From the NCBI GenBank assembly GCA_024195585.1, contig SWBL01000006.1, positions 248,001 to 312,000 of the forward strand: DNA of 64,000 nt, read 5' to 3'. Origin of the DNA: Aureobasidium sp. EXF-3400. Its lineage: Eukaryota; Ascomycota; Dothideomycetes; Dothideales; Saccotheciaceae. Made by a program: the position numbers and the translations under genes. Shown here in pieces: positions 40,836 through 52,796 of the stretch; the first letter of the stretch is position 1, and the number at the start of each line of letters is the position of its first letter. The notes beneath the pieces are model-generated. The model was not told the origin of the DNA. It searched no databases and saw only the letters and a list, made by a program, of their open reading frames with translations.

Positions 40836-42911
40836 GATGCTGAATGCTGGGAGCTAGTGCCCAGTCTCCTTGATGGGTTGTGAAAAAAAAGGTCGAGCTG
40901 CTCAAGTTGGTGGGGTGACTGTGGTAACGACTGGATATCTCTACACGATAGCAGGAGCCGGATGAGGCGTAGGGGGTAGGTTGTAGAAAAATGCAGGAGA
41001 AGGTATCTAAGGGGAACACGAGACGAATAAGAACAACCGGCGAAACGATGCTGTTATTGGGAACAAGAAGAAATCCCGTGATACGAAGCGAAGAGGCTCC
41101 ACAACTTACGTCGATTCCATTGGGGGAAAAAGCACAAACTATCTTTGGGTACATATCGAGCGGTCTTGTTAACCGCAGGCCTGCAGTAGCGGCCAGTTTA
41201 GATTTGACAGCCAGACGATGGGACATGGGGCGGACCGGGCACGGTCAGACATGATACGGGAGAACAAATTGAAAAATGATTGGGACTGTCTTGGCCTGAA
41301 CCGTGTGAGGTCGTGTAAAAGTTATGGCCAGGGTTTCATACAACGGGTCGGTCCTGCTTGCAGAAGCGCGTCTCGATTGGCAGAGAAGGCTACACACATG
41401 GCAGGGGCCCGTTTGCCCATACACGAACACAAAATCAGGAGAATAGGAGTTCGACAGCCTTCTCTCCAACTGCCAACGATGTTGTTAACGCTCGGGAACA
41501 ACCAACCGCAGGGGAAAGGGCATGGTTTGGAAGGCTTTTGCAAGCGTGAAGGGCCGATGATGAAAGAATGGGTGGAGCCCCTGCAGGAACAAAAGCTTAG
41601 GGAGGCGGTGCGCACAACAGCGAGCGCCAACCAACGACCAACGACCAATGAGGGGGTCAATGCAAGAGTTCGCGACAGCAGGCAGATTGCTGCCGAGAAC
41701 ACCAAGTGTATCTCGTAGATCAGGCGTGCTCCGCCTGCGAATAGAAGACTGGTGTTTCTATTTCGAGACTTCCATGGCAGTTGGCTTTCGTGCCTGGATT
41801 GTGGTGGTTTCAGAGCCTTGGGTAGGTTGGATCAAAATAATACAAGCTCTCGTGTCGGCCAAAGTTCTTTTCCCTACCATGCCAGCGGGCCGCCGCTCCT
41901 CTTTCATCATCGACCAGAATTCGGGGAAACGGCCACACACTGCGAGTCGCGCGAAGATTCGGCAGCCTGTCTACGTCTCTACACGCGTTTCGAACGACGC
42001 ACCAGGCCAAAAGGAGGTAGGGTTCCGATTAGCTCAGCCATCTGGTCGTTAGCACGAGGGGCAGGTCTCAGTGTCGCATGCAAAACACGCTGCACAGTTG
42101 CCAACGCCGCCCGGTCGCTGTTTTGCCCACAGACACAACAAAACCCGTGAACCGGCCTAATCCGGCCCGGGTTCGCACACACGACACCAAGAGGTTGAAA
42201 TACAAGGTTGGTCGGTGTGGCCTTCGGATCAGGGCTCCCGACGCCAAGGAGCACTACAGCATGCAGCCAGCTCCGTGCGCGCTGGCTGTGGTTGAGGAAA
42301 AAAAGAGGGCTGGTTTCGCGGCGCATGGGGTGGGAGCTGGGATGATTTGAGGGCCGATCTCCCTTTGATTTTCCTGGACCTTGTCCGTGTTGTTTTTCGG
42401 TCTGTTTTGTTGCTGCTGCTGCACTGGGTTACGACGTACGTGAGCCCCCGCGGTCCGGCGGACTACGCCCCTCAGGGCTCCGAGGCATTATTATTCCCAG
42501 GACGACAGTTTCACCCCGACAGGTTGCCGAAATGGGTGGGCATGGTGCCTAATAACAAATACGGTTGACCAGGACTGTCTTAGTCGTTCACAGGGAGGTC
42601 TTGCAATGAAAGGTTCGTATTGGTGCAATCTTAAGTGCTGAGTCAAAAGGACATTTTTGTTGCTGGACGTTGGACTCTGGCCCCTACTCGCCTCCCCTGC
42701 CAACCAATTGGCAGACGTGGCGGAAAAGCGGCAGTGCTGTGATTTGGCTTCAGGATTCATGTTAGATACAGTGCCTGACCTTTTACATTTCTCCTTCGCG
42801 CCCTTCGGCATACTTGTGACATACATGCGACAGTAGTCCTTTCCGCCGTCCCCTCGTTCAACAAAAACAAAATCAAGGAATCACTCACTCTTCTCCACTC
42901 GTTTACTCCAG
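40836..42911. promoter_or_regulatory. Long divergent intergenic region, GT2 / GH12
   Basis: 2,076 bp between the two start codons with no convincing gene. Open frames at 41218-41718, 41648-42052 and 41979-42326 overlap on both strands and have no motif. The large size suggests long 5' leaders and upstream control regions for both genes. A CCCCGC (reverse of a CreA-like core) lies near 42445. I could not find a GGCTAA (XlnR-like) site by eye. Confidence 0.45.
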
Positions 42912-44045
42912 ATGTCTTCCTGCAGGGCCCTCCGTGTTCTTGGCCAAGGTCTATCTTTGCTGGCCGTCCTATCTCCTCTGTCAGTCGCCGCCGCCGCCTC
43001 CAAGAGTGAGTACAAGACTCTGTGTGCCGCCTATGGCGAGTCTACTGCAGCTCAATTCGCGGGAGCGACTTCCGACTCTGGCAAATACCTCTACGGCTCG
43101 AACCAGTGGGGCTGGGACGACAGTGGTGCCCAGTGTATGACCGTAAGTCCATGGCATGATCTGGTCGTGTGACACGAATTTAGAGACTGACGACCATGTG
43201 CGACAGGTTGGATTGGACGACTCTCACGACGCTGCTTCCTTCAACGTAACGTGGTCCTGGACGGAGCGCGATGTCTGGGTATGCGACACCTCCACCAGCT
43301 TTTGTTTACCTGCAGCATACTGACTCGCGACCAGGTTCACTCGTACCCCAATGTCGGTCTCGAGTCTGTACAGCTGCCCAGCAGACTGGACAACGTCAAG
43401 TCTTTCAACGTCAGCGGTGCCTGGGACATGTACCCTACCGCTGACCCCAATGCCGCCAACAAGACCGAAGCTCTAATGGCCATCGGCACCAAGGCCGACA
43501 TTGCTCTTGACATGTTCATCGACGGCAACAACGTTACCTCCCTGAACGCCTCGGCCGCCGCTTTCGAAGTCATGGTGTGGTCGTCCGTCTGGGGTGGTGT
43601 CGCTCCCATCGGTTACCAGACCTTCAACGCCGAATCGCCCAAGTACACCGTCGGTGGAGTCGAATACTCGTTGTACTCTGGTTTCAACCAGCAGTACCAG
43701 AAGCAGGCCGTCTTCTCCTGGGTCCCCGCCGAGAACCAGAACAGCATCGACGCCAACCTCTGGGAGCTCGTTACCTACCTTGTGAACGCCGGCAACCTCA
43801 CCTCCGACATGTACATCGGCCTGATCCAATGGGGTACCGAAACCGTCCACGCCACTCAGAACGTCACCTTTGAGATGCAAAAGGCTCAAATGGATCTCTC
43901 TGTTATCAAGCAAAAGCCAACCACCACCAAGGGATCTCCTCCCGCCACCGCCGGTGCCTCCAAGGGCGCTGCATTCCACGTCGCACCGACTGGATTTGCT
44001 CTCCCCGCGGCTGCTATGGGCCTCGCTGCCGCTGTCCTCCTCTAA
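42912..44045 (+). CDS. GH12 endo-beta-glucanase/xyloglucanase with GPI-like tail
   Basis: Three exons: 42912-43142, 43207-43278 and 43335-44045, introns of 64 and 56 nt, 337 aa. The signal peptide is likely cut after about residue 29 (LLAVLSPLSVAAA). The GH12 jelly-roll landmarks are present: NQWGWDDSGAQC, TWSWTERDVWVHSYPNVGLE, nucleophile Glu179 in AAFEVMVWSS, and acid/base Glu270 in IQWGTETV. After the domain a Thr/Pro/Ser/Ala linker (QKPTTTKGSPPATAG) leads to a hydrophobic C-terminus (PAAAMGLAAAVLL), which suggests GPI anchoring. GH12 enzymes cut 1,4-beta-glucans, xyloglucan or mixed-linkage glucan with retention of configuration. Surface anchoring would favour wall remodelling or near-surface digestion. 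It is divergent from the GT2 synthase. Confidence 0.92.
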
Positions 44046-45009
44046 TTTCCTAATACCTGTCTCGCCATTCGCTCTACTTCACTTCTCTTCACTTCTTGGC
44101 ACATTTTTACAGCTTCTTTGCACTCGTTTACGGCCCTTTTACCATATCTTTTTTTTACCTCTTGACGTTTACGATCACTCCCTTTCTTTGTGCATATCTA
44201 GGTTAACGGCTTGGATGACGGAAACTAGGACAATTTGGCCACGGCTTCAGCTCGAATAGCGGGCGTCTTGAATAGGGGGCAATGTTTAATAGATTGCCAT
44301 CAGAATCACCAGAACCTGTATCAGCATCTCTCTCGTTTTTTGTCCTCATCTAGCATGTCTTGTGTACAGTACCTGAATAGTGGGCACTTCATTTACACAC
44401 ATGTAACCGTCTCGCGCAGTTCATCAAAACAATGTGGAGTTAGTGTAGCCTCCGTCGGCCGTTCTGGCCGAAATTGATTGTTTTCAGCCAATCGCGGGTA
44501 TTTGTTGGAAAATGTCTCCAACCCCCGTGCATAAACCCCTACTCTATCAGCTACTCTAAAAACTATACAAAATCCTTCTTTGCGCAAAAGAGCCTCGCAG
44601 ATTTTTTCTTCACTCAGACTTCTCAACCAGAGCTGCGCATGACTGCTTGATGATCTCTATTGCCACCACGATCATACATTTGGAATGAATGACCCAAGAG
44701 GCGAAAAATCGAGATAATCGCCCCGCGGGAATAGAAGGAGGCTTTGAAGTTTAATAGTATGATGGTTGATCTTCGGTGATCGACGCCCTCGTGCTTTGAC
44801 CATGCTGAATCGTGACTTGAGACCTTGACCGCTTCTGAAAATAGGGCGGCAATCATCTCATTCAATCCTAAACTCGTGACCGTCAAAGACAGCGCAGGTC
44901 GGCTTGAAACACCTCGAAATTGTTACCAAGTCTTCTCGTATAGGACAGCAAGCCTCAGGATTCTTGGAAGCGCCCCCAAGACAGTAGTCTAACAAACGAC
45001 GACATTGCG
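44046..45009. other. Intergenic, GH12 to F-box gene
   Basis: 964 bp between two plus-strand genes. The first part is T-rich and probably the GH12 3' untranslated region. I see no coding signal or repeat in the rest. Confidence 0.55.
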
Positions 45010-46715
45010 ATGGACGCACAGAATCTTGTTGAATCACAACCAGTAACGTTAGTGGATCTCTTGAACAACACTCTCATCTGGCGCCAGACGGCTCCTTACC
45101 TTCCGGCCGCAAGTGTTCTGGCATTGTCTGCTACGGCACGGGCTCTCCGGCATACCATTTGCGATTCGCCAGAGACCTTTCGCCATCTAAATCTCAGCTC
45201 GGTCAAATCGGCAATTCTGGTTGACTCTAGCCCTATTGACAGTGGTGGTAAGTTAATGCCTATCTTCCTATCCATAATCATCTCGCTGTAATCGTCGCGG
45301 GTCGTTCACATCAAGAAAGTGAGATAATCCTTTCCCGTTGCAATGATATTCCCTCCTTCTCAACGGTGTTTCGATTACGAAATGAACCATCGCAACGCAA
45401 GAAACTCTCTCAGCTAAAGGAGAATCCATCAACAACCATACCGTCATACTCATTTGACGGTATGGTTGTTGATGGCAACCTCTACTTATTTCGAGTTCGT
45501 GCAATGTCCCGGCTGTATTAGATTGTACTGAACGATGAAAGAGATATCGTCATCAGGCGACCACTTCACATTGTTTGATCTACTACATAGACTGACACGT
45601 CGCAAGGCATATCATGGCGTGCCGAGCGCATGGACGAGTCTCTAACAGAAGATGATTTCTTCTCCGGCCCGTTGCGAGGTGTCTTCTCGAAGCTCGAACG
45701 TCAACACTTGCTTCAAAATGTCAAAACACTGATCCTGGATGGCCTCAGCGTACCAGCGGAGCTCGTTCGGGAGATTGTTCTGGAAGACCGCTTCAATGTC
45801 AAGATTCTCAGCATCCGAGACGTCACAAACTTGAATCAAAGAGGCTTGCAATCAGTGCTGCGCTACATCGTAAGGCCCTCTGCTTCAAGAACGCCCAAAT
45901 TGAAGGGCCTTTATCTCTTCGGTCGCAAGGACACGCCAGCAACACTCTCACACAGAGCCGAAGCCTTACCTACAGGCCGTGTGTCGACTGGCGTCATGTC
46001 GTCAGAGGGGGCCCAGATCGGTGCGGAGTGGAACTCGCGCTCTGAGATGGCGCTCTCTGCGTCACTCGGTCTCAAGCAACCACTGGATGACTGGTGGAAG
46101 ACCAAAGGTAGGATTTGGAGCAACGAAGGCAATGCCAATCGTGCACCTAAGCCCGAGTGGGCCGACATATTGCTTGCATGTCAAGGCATTATAGCCTTTG
46201 ATGCAGTTCTCTGTCGCGGTCCGAGGCATGATCCCAGTATAACAACACCGGACCGGTTACTACGCCCTACCATCGCAGACATCGCTCTCGGTTCAAGAGG
46301 TTGCGAATCGTGCGGTTCTTGCCCCGAACAATCAGCAGTCTTCAATCGAGACGCAGACTCCTGTTTCCCATTACTGGCCCCTCCGCCGCTGCATGCCAGC
46401 ACGGTGAGATCGGCACAGAGACCCATTGTACAGGAAGGCGATGTGCCGCCCTTGATCCTTCGGTGCTTAGATTGTCTTCGTGAGCGGTGGTGTGAAAAAT
46501 GCAACAAGTGGTGGTGTGAAGATTGTTACCAAGAGCCAGTCTCACGAGCGAAGCGACAGCATCCCAACTCACCTGCGGACGGCTTGCAGGACGACAGCGG
46601 ATGGGCTCTGGAAGCTTTGAGCGCAAATGCTGCTGTAAAGGTATATTCTAATCTTTGTGTTGAAACCTGCCTCGTTGGCGAGATGTTGCCTGTGGCCGAT
46701 GGCATGTGGGGATGA
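45010..46715 (+). CDS. F-box protein with cysteine-rich C-terminal part
   Basis: Two exons, 45010-45247 and 45607-46715, give 448 aa. The intron is unusually long (359 nt); the join restores DSGGISWRAERMDESL. An F-box lies at about residues 12-60 (TLVDLLNNTLIWRQTAPYL), followed by LRR-like segments (VKTLILDGL, LKGLYLFGR). Near the end come cysteine clusters (CESCGSCPEQ, CLDCLRERWCEKCNKWWCEDCY) and a terminal LCVETCLVGEM...DGMWG that I recognise from related fungal F-box proteins. F-box proteins couple substrates to SCF ubiquitin ligases. An alternative model uses a donor at 46641 (AAG|GTATAT) and joins in frame to exons 46988-47116 and 47173-47220 (482 aa). Confidence 0.8.
45426..45475. repeat. 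Perfect 21-bp inverted repeat with 8-nt loop
   Basis: Left arm 45426-45446 and right arm 45455-45475 are exact reverse complements, separated by TACTCATT. It lies inside the 359-nt intron of the F-box gene. The RNA could fold into a stable hairpin. No target-site duplication or transposon end was recognised. Confidence 0.9.
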
Positions 46716-46987
46716 AGAACAGCTTGTACGCACCCAAAGACATTTCACCGAGACCGAGAGCCCCAGAGGATGAACTCAATTGCACAGTGTCTACACCAGG
46801 TGAAGCTTTGTCCGTCAGGTCCGTGGCCTTGATGGATCGACTTCGATGGGGTGAACACCCTGCCGGTTGATGGCTTGGTCAATCTTTCTCGACAGATCCG
46901 GGATCTCTGTCTCGGTGCAGGTTCTCAAATACACTCGCATCATGCCTCAGATAAGCATTGAATTACCACAGATCTGACATTGGATAG

Positions 46988-47220
46988 GGCGTACACCAAG
47001 ACTGCATCGTCTGCAGACGCACGTGCGAAGATTGCAAAGCGATATGTATTCGACGATGCAAGGATTGCGGGAACGAGTACTGTCTCGAGCATAACGAACC
47101 ATCCACAGACACGACGGTATCTTTTTCCAATATCCAAAACCAACCAGGATCTTTGCTGACAACGGCCTGCAGTGCGACTGGTGCTTGTACAGTGGTCGAC
47201 GCACTCGCGAGCTCTACTAG
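46988..47220 (+). CDS. Cysteine-rich terminal exons, alternative or orphan
   Basis: Two exons, 46988-47116 and 47173-47220, flank a 56-nt intron (GTATCT ... GCTGAC ... CTGCAG). The translation GVHQDCIVCRRTCEDCKAIC continues with CKDCGNEYCLEHNEPS. After the splice it reads CDWCLYSGRRTRELY and a stop. Regular Cys pairs plus EHNE...CDWC look like a zinc-binding tail seen in fungal F-box-type proteins. The first exon has an acceptor (GGATAG) in phase 0. It could be the true or alternative end of the preceding F-box gene, or a remnant of a second copy. Unspliced translation hides it because of the stop-bearing intron. Confidence 0.5.
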
Positions 47221-49868
47221 AGATCGACACTGCGATACCTGATGTACCCTAAGCTTTCCCTCCGCTCTGATAACGACCTCGCATTGCTACCCCAGATCAC
47301 GAATGATTATTTTTATCCTTGTGGCTTTGGTCACGAGCGATCAAGGCACACGAACAGGCAATCACCTCAATTATCGATTTCTTATTTGACCCGTCTTTGA
47401 GGTGTTTGAGTCCAACCACATCCTATGTCATCGCTACTCTTTGACATTCAATATTCTCGACTGTCTAGAACTTTTCGCTTGCGTCTTGTAAGCTGTGAGG
47501 CGTTGTGTTCCTCGGTAGTCGTTTGGTGTTCTGATTCAGGAGGTAGATGTAGAGAAAACGTCTGATGCATGACGCGATCTAGACATTCAGCCTCTTGGAA
47601 TGTTGGCAACTGCTGATGCCTCCTAAACCCCTGGAGCGCGTTGTAGACCACGCTTCTGTGCTTTGTCGTTGTCGCCGGTCAGAGACAGGAGTAACGGCTT
47701 TTGCCGGCCACAAGTGGGAGGCGCAGGTTTATTCTTGTCGATCGGTCGCGGGAGCGCGTTTTCGCTTTCAACCGTCTTGGAGAATCGTTTGGAACGTCTT
47801 GCGCCCAGCCGAGACAACAACGGCCATCCCTCGTATTTTTCTCCTTGAGACTTTATCAACCTTTATTGCGATTTCCCAAGATTGTTCAGGGCACGATGTG
47901 ATCTGGAAGCTCGTCGCGCTTACGGCACACCAAGTCTGCGAGACAAGCCACGCATGCCATTGAATGTTGCGTAAGCTTGGCGGTGTAGAGTCCATCAAAC
48001 CACGACGACTTCTCTACAGTATGGCAAAGTAGCACTATGACCGGGCTATACCCAATACCAAGATCGGTTTCCGATGCGCTGGATCGCGGTAGAATCTTAG
48101 GTTGCGAATGCATCTCATCATTGCGTTGTCGTAACCAATGTCATGATTATCGACCATACTTGGCATCTCCATCTTCATCTCCCAACGAACACGCAAGGCA
48201 CGGCATCTGTGTACGACTTCCGTGCAGCAATATTGCGATGGAAAGCAAGACATCATCCGTACTTCCTCCGTGCTCCGGGTCGGTCACTCGCACCGCAGCA
48301 TTGACTTTCAAAGTCACGCAAAGCAATAATTCATCAATCGTATAGGTAATTCATGCCATCATATCAACATGTTGTCTTGTCAACACCTGCGAGTTCCATG
48401 TGGCTCCACAGACATCTGACGACCACTCTTGCTGACAAACATCCTTCCGACCCACCCACCGCTTCCCCAGAATCTGTCTCCAGTGGAGTTAGCATAGCGG
48501 AGCAATAATTGAGAAAGAAAAATTCGGGATATCCAGAAACAACTTCCGTCGCTTCCGCTTACCAACGCGATCGGAATCATCTCCATCCGCTCTTTCCTTC
48601 TCAACATTTGAAAGAATTCCATGTTACACAGCCCTGATCTCATCAGACGCTTGGCCAGCCAATATTGATTCCTCAATTTTCATTGAAAGTATGATGTGAG
48701 AGGCAAAGTTTTTTATTTCCTTTGGTTCTTCTACTGTGAGTTTCGGTCATCCCGTCCTTCGCGGCCGGCTCGCTAGGGTGTCGTCTGTGGCCGAAAAGAA
48801 GTTTGACGGGCCGGCTGAGTTGGATGGCTGTCTTACCATACTATGGCAATATACGACGACCAGCCGTGATTTTCTGGTCTTGTGTCTTTGCGTATGCGCT
48901 GATGGTGTAGAGAGCAGAGCGGTGTGGTTCGAGGTACTTTACCATATCAATGTCTCAGCATTGGGATGCTGTGTGACTGTTGTTTGACATGAGGTCTCTG
49001 TGGAATCGCAGAATAGATGATTCTGCTCGTAGCATTAATTCTTAGCATCGACCTTGGTCCCTCGACTCCAAGTGTTGAATATAGCAGACCGTTCCTACAG
49101 ATCTCATGAATGTACTATCCTTCGACATGTCTTTCTCCAGCATCTGCGTTCCTCTTGTCAGTCAACATTTACCTTTTCTGGTCCCCATGCCTTGTTGATC
49201 TCACCTACCCCGTTTGTTGATGGGTTGTTCTTTCCTCTTCTCATCCCCCAACTGCTCTTTCCTCGAGACCTCTATCGCTCATTTTATGACGAACACATTG
49301 CTTCTCGCTAAGATTACGTGTGGGCACGTTCCTTTCACCTATCAGTACTCGCATTACAGTGGAATCATTAATTGTTCCTCTTCTTCCTGTGTCTTTATCG
49401 TGCTTATTCCTTGTATACCTTGTCTGTTCCTCATCCCAATTGCTGCTTTCAACACGTTTCAGTCGACCTTTCTAAGTTCCCCATTACTTGTGTCTCAGCT
49501 TAGATGCTGATTGTTTCCTCCCCTTCTGATTGCGCTTCCCCTTGTGCCTTCTGCCTCAATCACTGCTCTGCAGCCATATGAACCTGTCGTTTTCTATCAT
49601 TCCACTGTGATTGACGCTTTCTTGCCATATGGCTATCCATTGACTTTCGAGTTGTCCTTTGTATCTCGTTCCCTACGTGTTTTCTTTCTCTCTTCGCTTG
49701 GGGGGATTATGGTTACTTATCATTTTACAACCTTTTCTCTGATCCACGAGCCGTTGAGGAGCCTGTTTCTCCTGTACAACGCATGCAGCATGCTCGATCT
49801 TACACAACGTACAACAGGTTGAAACACAAAGCCCGCTCCCACGTAGTTCACTATCCAAAGCCCTACTC
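47221..49868. other. 2.65-kb gene-poor stretch, pyrimidine-rich part
   Basis: No gene could be supported. From about 49050 to 49720 the plus strand is clearly pyrimidine-rich, with many CTT/TTCC runs, and long frames there (49214-49822) reflect that skew. Frames at 47595-47963 and 48380-48676 lack motifs. The right edge contains the permease 3' untranslated region. A noncoding transcript or an undetected promoter is possible. Confidence 0.45.
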
Positions 49869-52348
49869 TTAAATTCTGATCGGTTCGTCCCTCAGGCGGT
49901 CAAGTCTGCTGGTCGCTTTTCTAAAATCGCTGAACTTGGACAGATTCTTGGGTTTCCAGGTTCGAGTGTCTCGGCCACCGTAGCGGTAGAACTTGAGGGC
50001 TACCCACAGAAAAATGAAACTGATTGGCTGGTTACAGGTGGTTTGCGTGTTAGTGCGATGGTTCGAGTGGATGAGCTAGGTTTGTGTATGAGTGACTTAC
50101 TGCGAGGTAGGCTGCGAAACATTTGGCTAGGAATGTCCCGACGCTGTCGGACCTGGATGTGCCGGATATATGAGGTATACCTCGCCATAGAGTTGCCCCA
50201 TTAGCTATTACGAGGATGAATAGACAGGCCGTAAGAGCTAGATAGGCTGTCAAAGGTTGACCTGTTGATCGATATGGATAGCCGTAGAGTTCTCCGTCTC
50301 CCTCATAGTTCGACCTTATGAGGTATCGTGCTTTCTGTTGTTTGAGAACCTCGTTGTGAAGATGCAAGTACTTCCAGAATCGGATGAATGCGTAGCACTC
50401 ACATGCCCAGACCACGATACAGCTTACAGACCCCATCTGAGCCAGTACATCGAGCAACTGTAGGCTTGTTATCTCATTTGCCTCAACAAGATCAACTCAG
50501 ACGCACTCACGTTTGCGACAGGCTTGGCCTCAGTCTGATTGTCTCCTCCAATAAAATAGAGAAAAGGTAACCAAAGAAAGCAGCATGACACACAAACAGC
50601 AGTGAGAGGTACACCTCGACGATTCGTCCGTCCACAATTCGCAATTAGTCTGATGTACCATTCTTCAGCTTCTGGTGGCAGCTCTCGCGTCAAGCTGAAC
50701 AACGTCCTCGAAGCAACATACAGTGCTGTATTCGCTGCCGTCAAGGCTGTAAACATCATGAATACTGTTATCGCTCCACCAAGCCCGGGTATTCCGGATT
50801 GTTCTGCTGCGATCACGAAAGCCGAATTGGACAAGATTTTTGTGCTGCTCGAGGCAGTCCAAGTGATCGGAAGGCTTTCGTTGTTCCACTCGACATTCAA
50901 GCAAACAAGAAGTCCAGATACGAAATATGTTACGCCCGCTATGATAGGAAGTTTTGTGGCGGAGAATTGTAGTGCTTCTGTTGCTGGTCCCCGAGCAGTG
51001 AAAGAGGCCATGCGTCCTCCGGATGTGTTCTTGAGGGTCTGACATCTTGAAGACATTCGTTTTGCTAGGGTGGCTTCGGGAGGTATCTCTCTTTCGATGA
51101 ATGAATCGTCGTCAGGCTGCGGTTTCGAAGATTTGCGTGCCTCTAGAGCGGTTGCGGCGGGTATCTCTACTCCAATAAATTGAAACGCTGCGATAGACAG
51201 GGACATGCTGATTTTGGTGAGTTTGCAAAGCCTAGAACAGATACACAGATACATCGCTTACAAAAATGCACTGGCCCAATTGTATGCCACGTCTTTGTTG
51301 ACTTCGATGGTTTTATGGAAGTCTAGACTTGTCAAACTCTCACATGAAACGTTTATCTTCGGTCACTTACTGTTCGACCCAATGCTGGTTTGTCCTGGTC
51401 CAGCTACAAAGGTGTGTTGCATCAGCGAGAGCTCAAGATTCGCGGGAATTCCTGTCACTCACCTCCTGCATTTATCGCAATCATCATGAAGAAGATTGCC
51501 AAACACAAAGCGATCTTGACCACGCCGCCAATGACTTCGATGAGACCGTATAGCTATGTAGATATCAGTAAACAGATAGTTGAAAGATCCGATGACCGTA
51601 CGGCAACGCCCAAGCTGTTGATCGCAAACAGGATTGCAGGCATGATACAAAACAAGACTATCGCCTCGATTGAAGCTACAGGTTTGAACAGATGGGCTTC
51701 GATAGCAGTTGCTGTGATCAATGCCGATAAATTGATGGCGTAGGTGAACCTGTCAATGTCAAGACCAGCTTCCTCGAGCCTCGAGGCAGGATCGTCCTTA
51801 CCAATAGGCCACTCCCACCACCAATCCCAGCTCGTCGTCCACAAATGCACTGACGAACTCAACCAAGGCTCCAGGTACAGGCCAGATGCATAACATCTCG
51901 GCAATGCACTGCATGACTGCCCAAGCGATGAATCCAAGGACAGCGAAGGAAGACAAGACCGCGGCTGGACCTCCAAGTCGGAGAACCTCCCCGCTTCGGA
52001 CGTAAAGGCCCACGCCCAGGATTCCACTGATGGTGATCATCTAATGTGTCGTGTTAGTCTAAGTAGCGACGAAGCGGTCGAGGAAGTTTGACTAACAAAG
52101 ATATGGATACTTCTCAATTCTCGACTGAGGGATGAGCGTCAGCAGAGATGTAGTTTCAACAGGAGCGTTTACATTTACAAGACAGTACGATCATTTCTGC
52201 GAGGATCGGAGCTCACTGGTCTCATTCGTTCTGGCGAGACGGGCGACAAGTGCCTTCGTTGGGTCGTATTTGCTTCATTGGCACCAGGGCTGCTGGAGCG
52301 GTCGACTGCATGAGACAAATTTTCTAGTTCGATATCTCGTTCAGTCAT
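49869..52348 (-). CDS. Amino-acid permease (APC/YAT family), 660 aa, ten exons
   Basis: Exons, complement: 49869-50027, 50101-50457, 50511-51207, 51262-51322, 51371-51403, 51463-51553, 51602-51749, 51802-52040, 52097-52124 and 52179-52348. They total 1,983 nt in frame. The start MTERDIELENLSHAV opens a hydrophilic N-terminus. The short second exon gives FRELRSIHIF, joined to MITISGILGVGLYVRSG, the typical first helix of yeast-type amino-acid transporters. Later landmarks are IEVIGGVVKIALCLAIFF, SLSIAAFQFIGVEIPAATALEA and ALTAANTALYVASRTLF. About twelve helices are expected, with a long hydrophilic loop after helix 6-7 (SSKPQPDDDSFIER). Substrate is not predictable. The many tiny exons (28, 33 and 61 nt) are unlike the neighbours. 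Confidence 0.9.
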
Positions 52349-52796
52349 GACTGAATCGCGATGCTAGGAGGTCTAATGTTGTGACACGATTGGTACACTT
52401 TCTAAAGTGAGGAAGCTTCGAGTGTTGGATGGTAGATTCTGACCAGGAAGGATCGGGCATCACGAATCTGGCTCATGCGCCACGAGTGAGCAAATGACCG
52501 AACTTGTTGCATGTTCTTGTCGGTCGACTGCATATATGATTATTACGCTACCATAAAATTGCTGACAAAACATGCTGCATGCATTGCTGGCAGTGAACCG
52601 CGGGTGCCTGCCGGCGGTGGACTATTGCCTGCGAAGCGCCGAAGCCATAGCAAGGCGCAATCTTCAGCCTATACAAGGCTGGCCACCTGCCCCGTTCCAA
52701 GCCTCCAGTCTCACTGCAAGTCTAAATCATCACGAATCGAACCTGGTCGAAGGAAGGTGAACGGCAAAAGAATCATCGACGTCGGATCAAACACGC
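52349..52796. other. Divergent intergenic region, permease / small gene
   Basis: 448 bp between the permease start (minus) and the 72-aa gene start (plus). Both promoters are expected here. The overlapping short frames at 52511-52861 run into the small gene in the wrong register. No element recognised. Confidence 0.55.

Noticed and set aside
43473..43979. 168-codon minus-strand frame
   Set aside because: It is antisense to the GH12 catalytic exon; its Gly/Val/Asp composition mirrors the coding strand.
45268..45504. Minus-strand frame across the hairpin intron
   Set aside because: It is produced by the intron and its inverted repeat; no coding features.
48380..48676. 98-codon minus-strand frame
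   Set aside because: It looks mildly protein-like but has no domain, no supporting splice sites and no conserved neighbour.
49960..49985. GGTTCGAGT resembling a tRNA T-loop
   Set aside because: It is in the last exon of the permease and the flanking bases do not pair as a T-stem.
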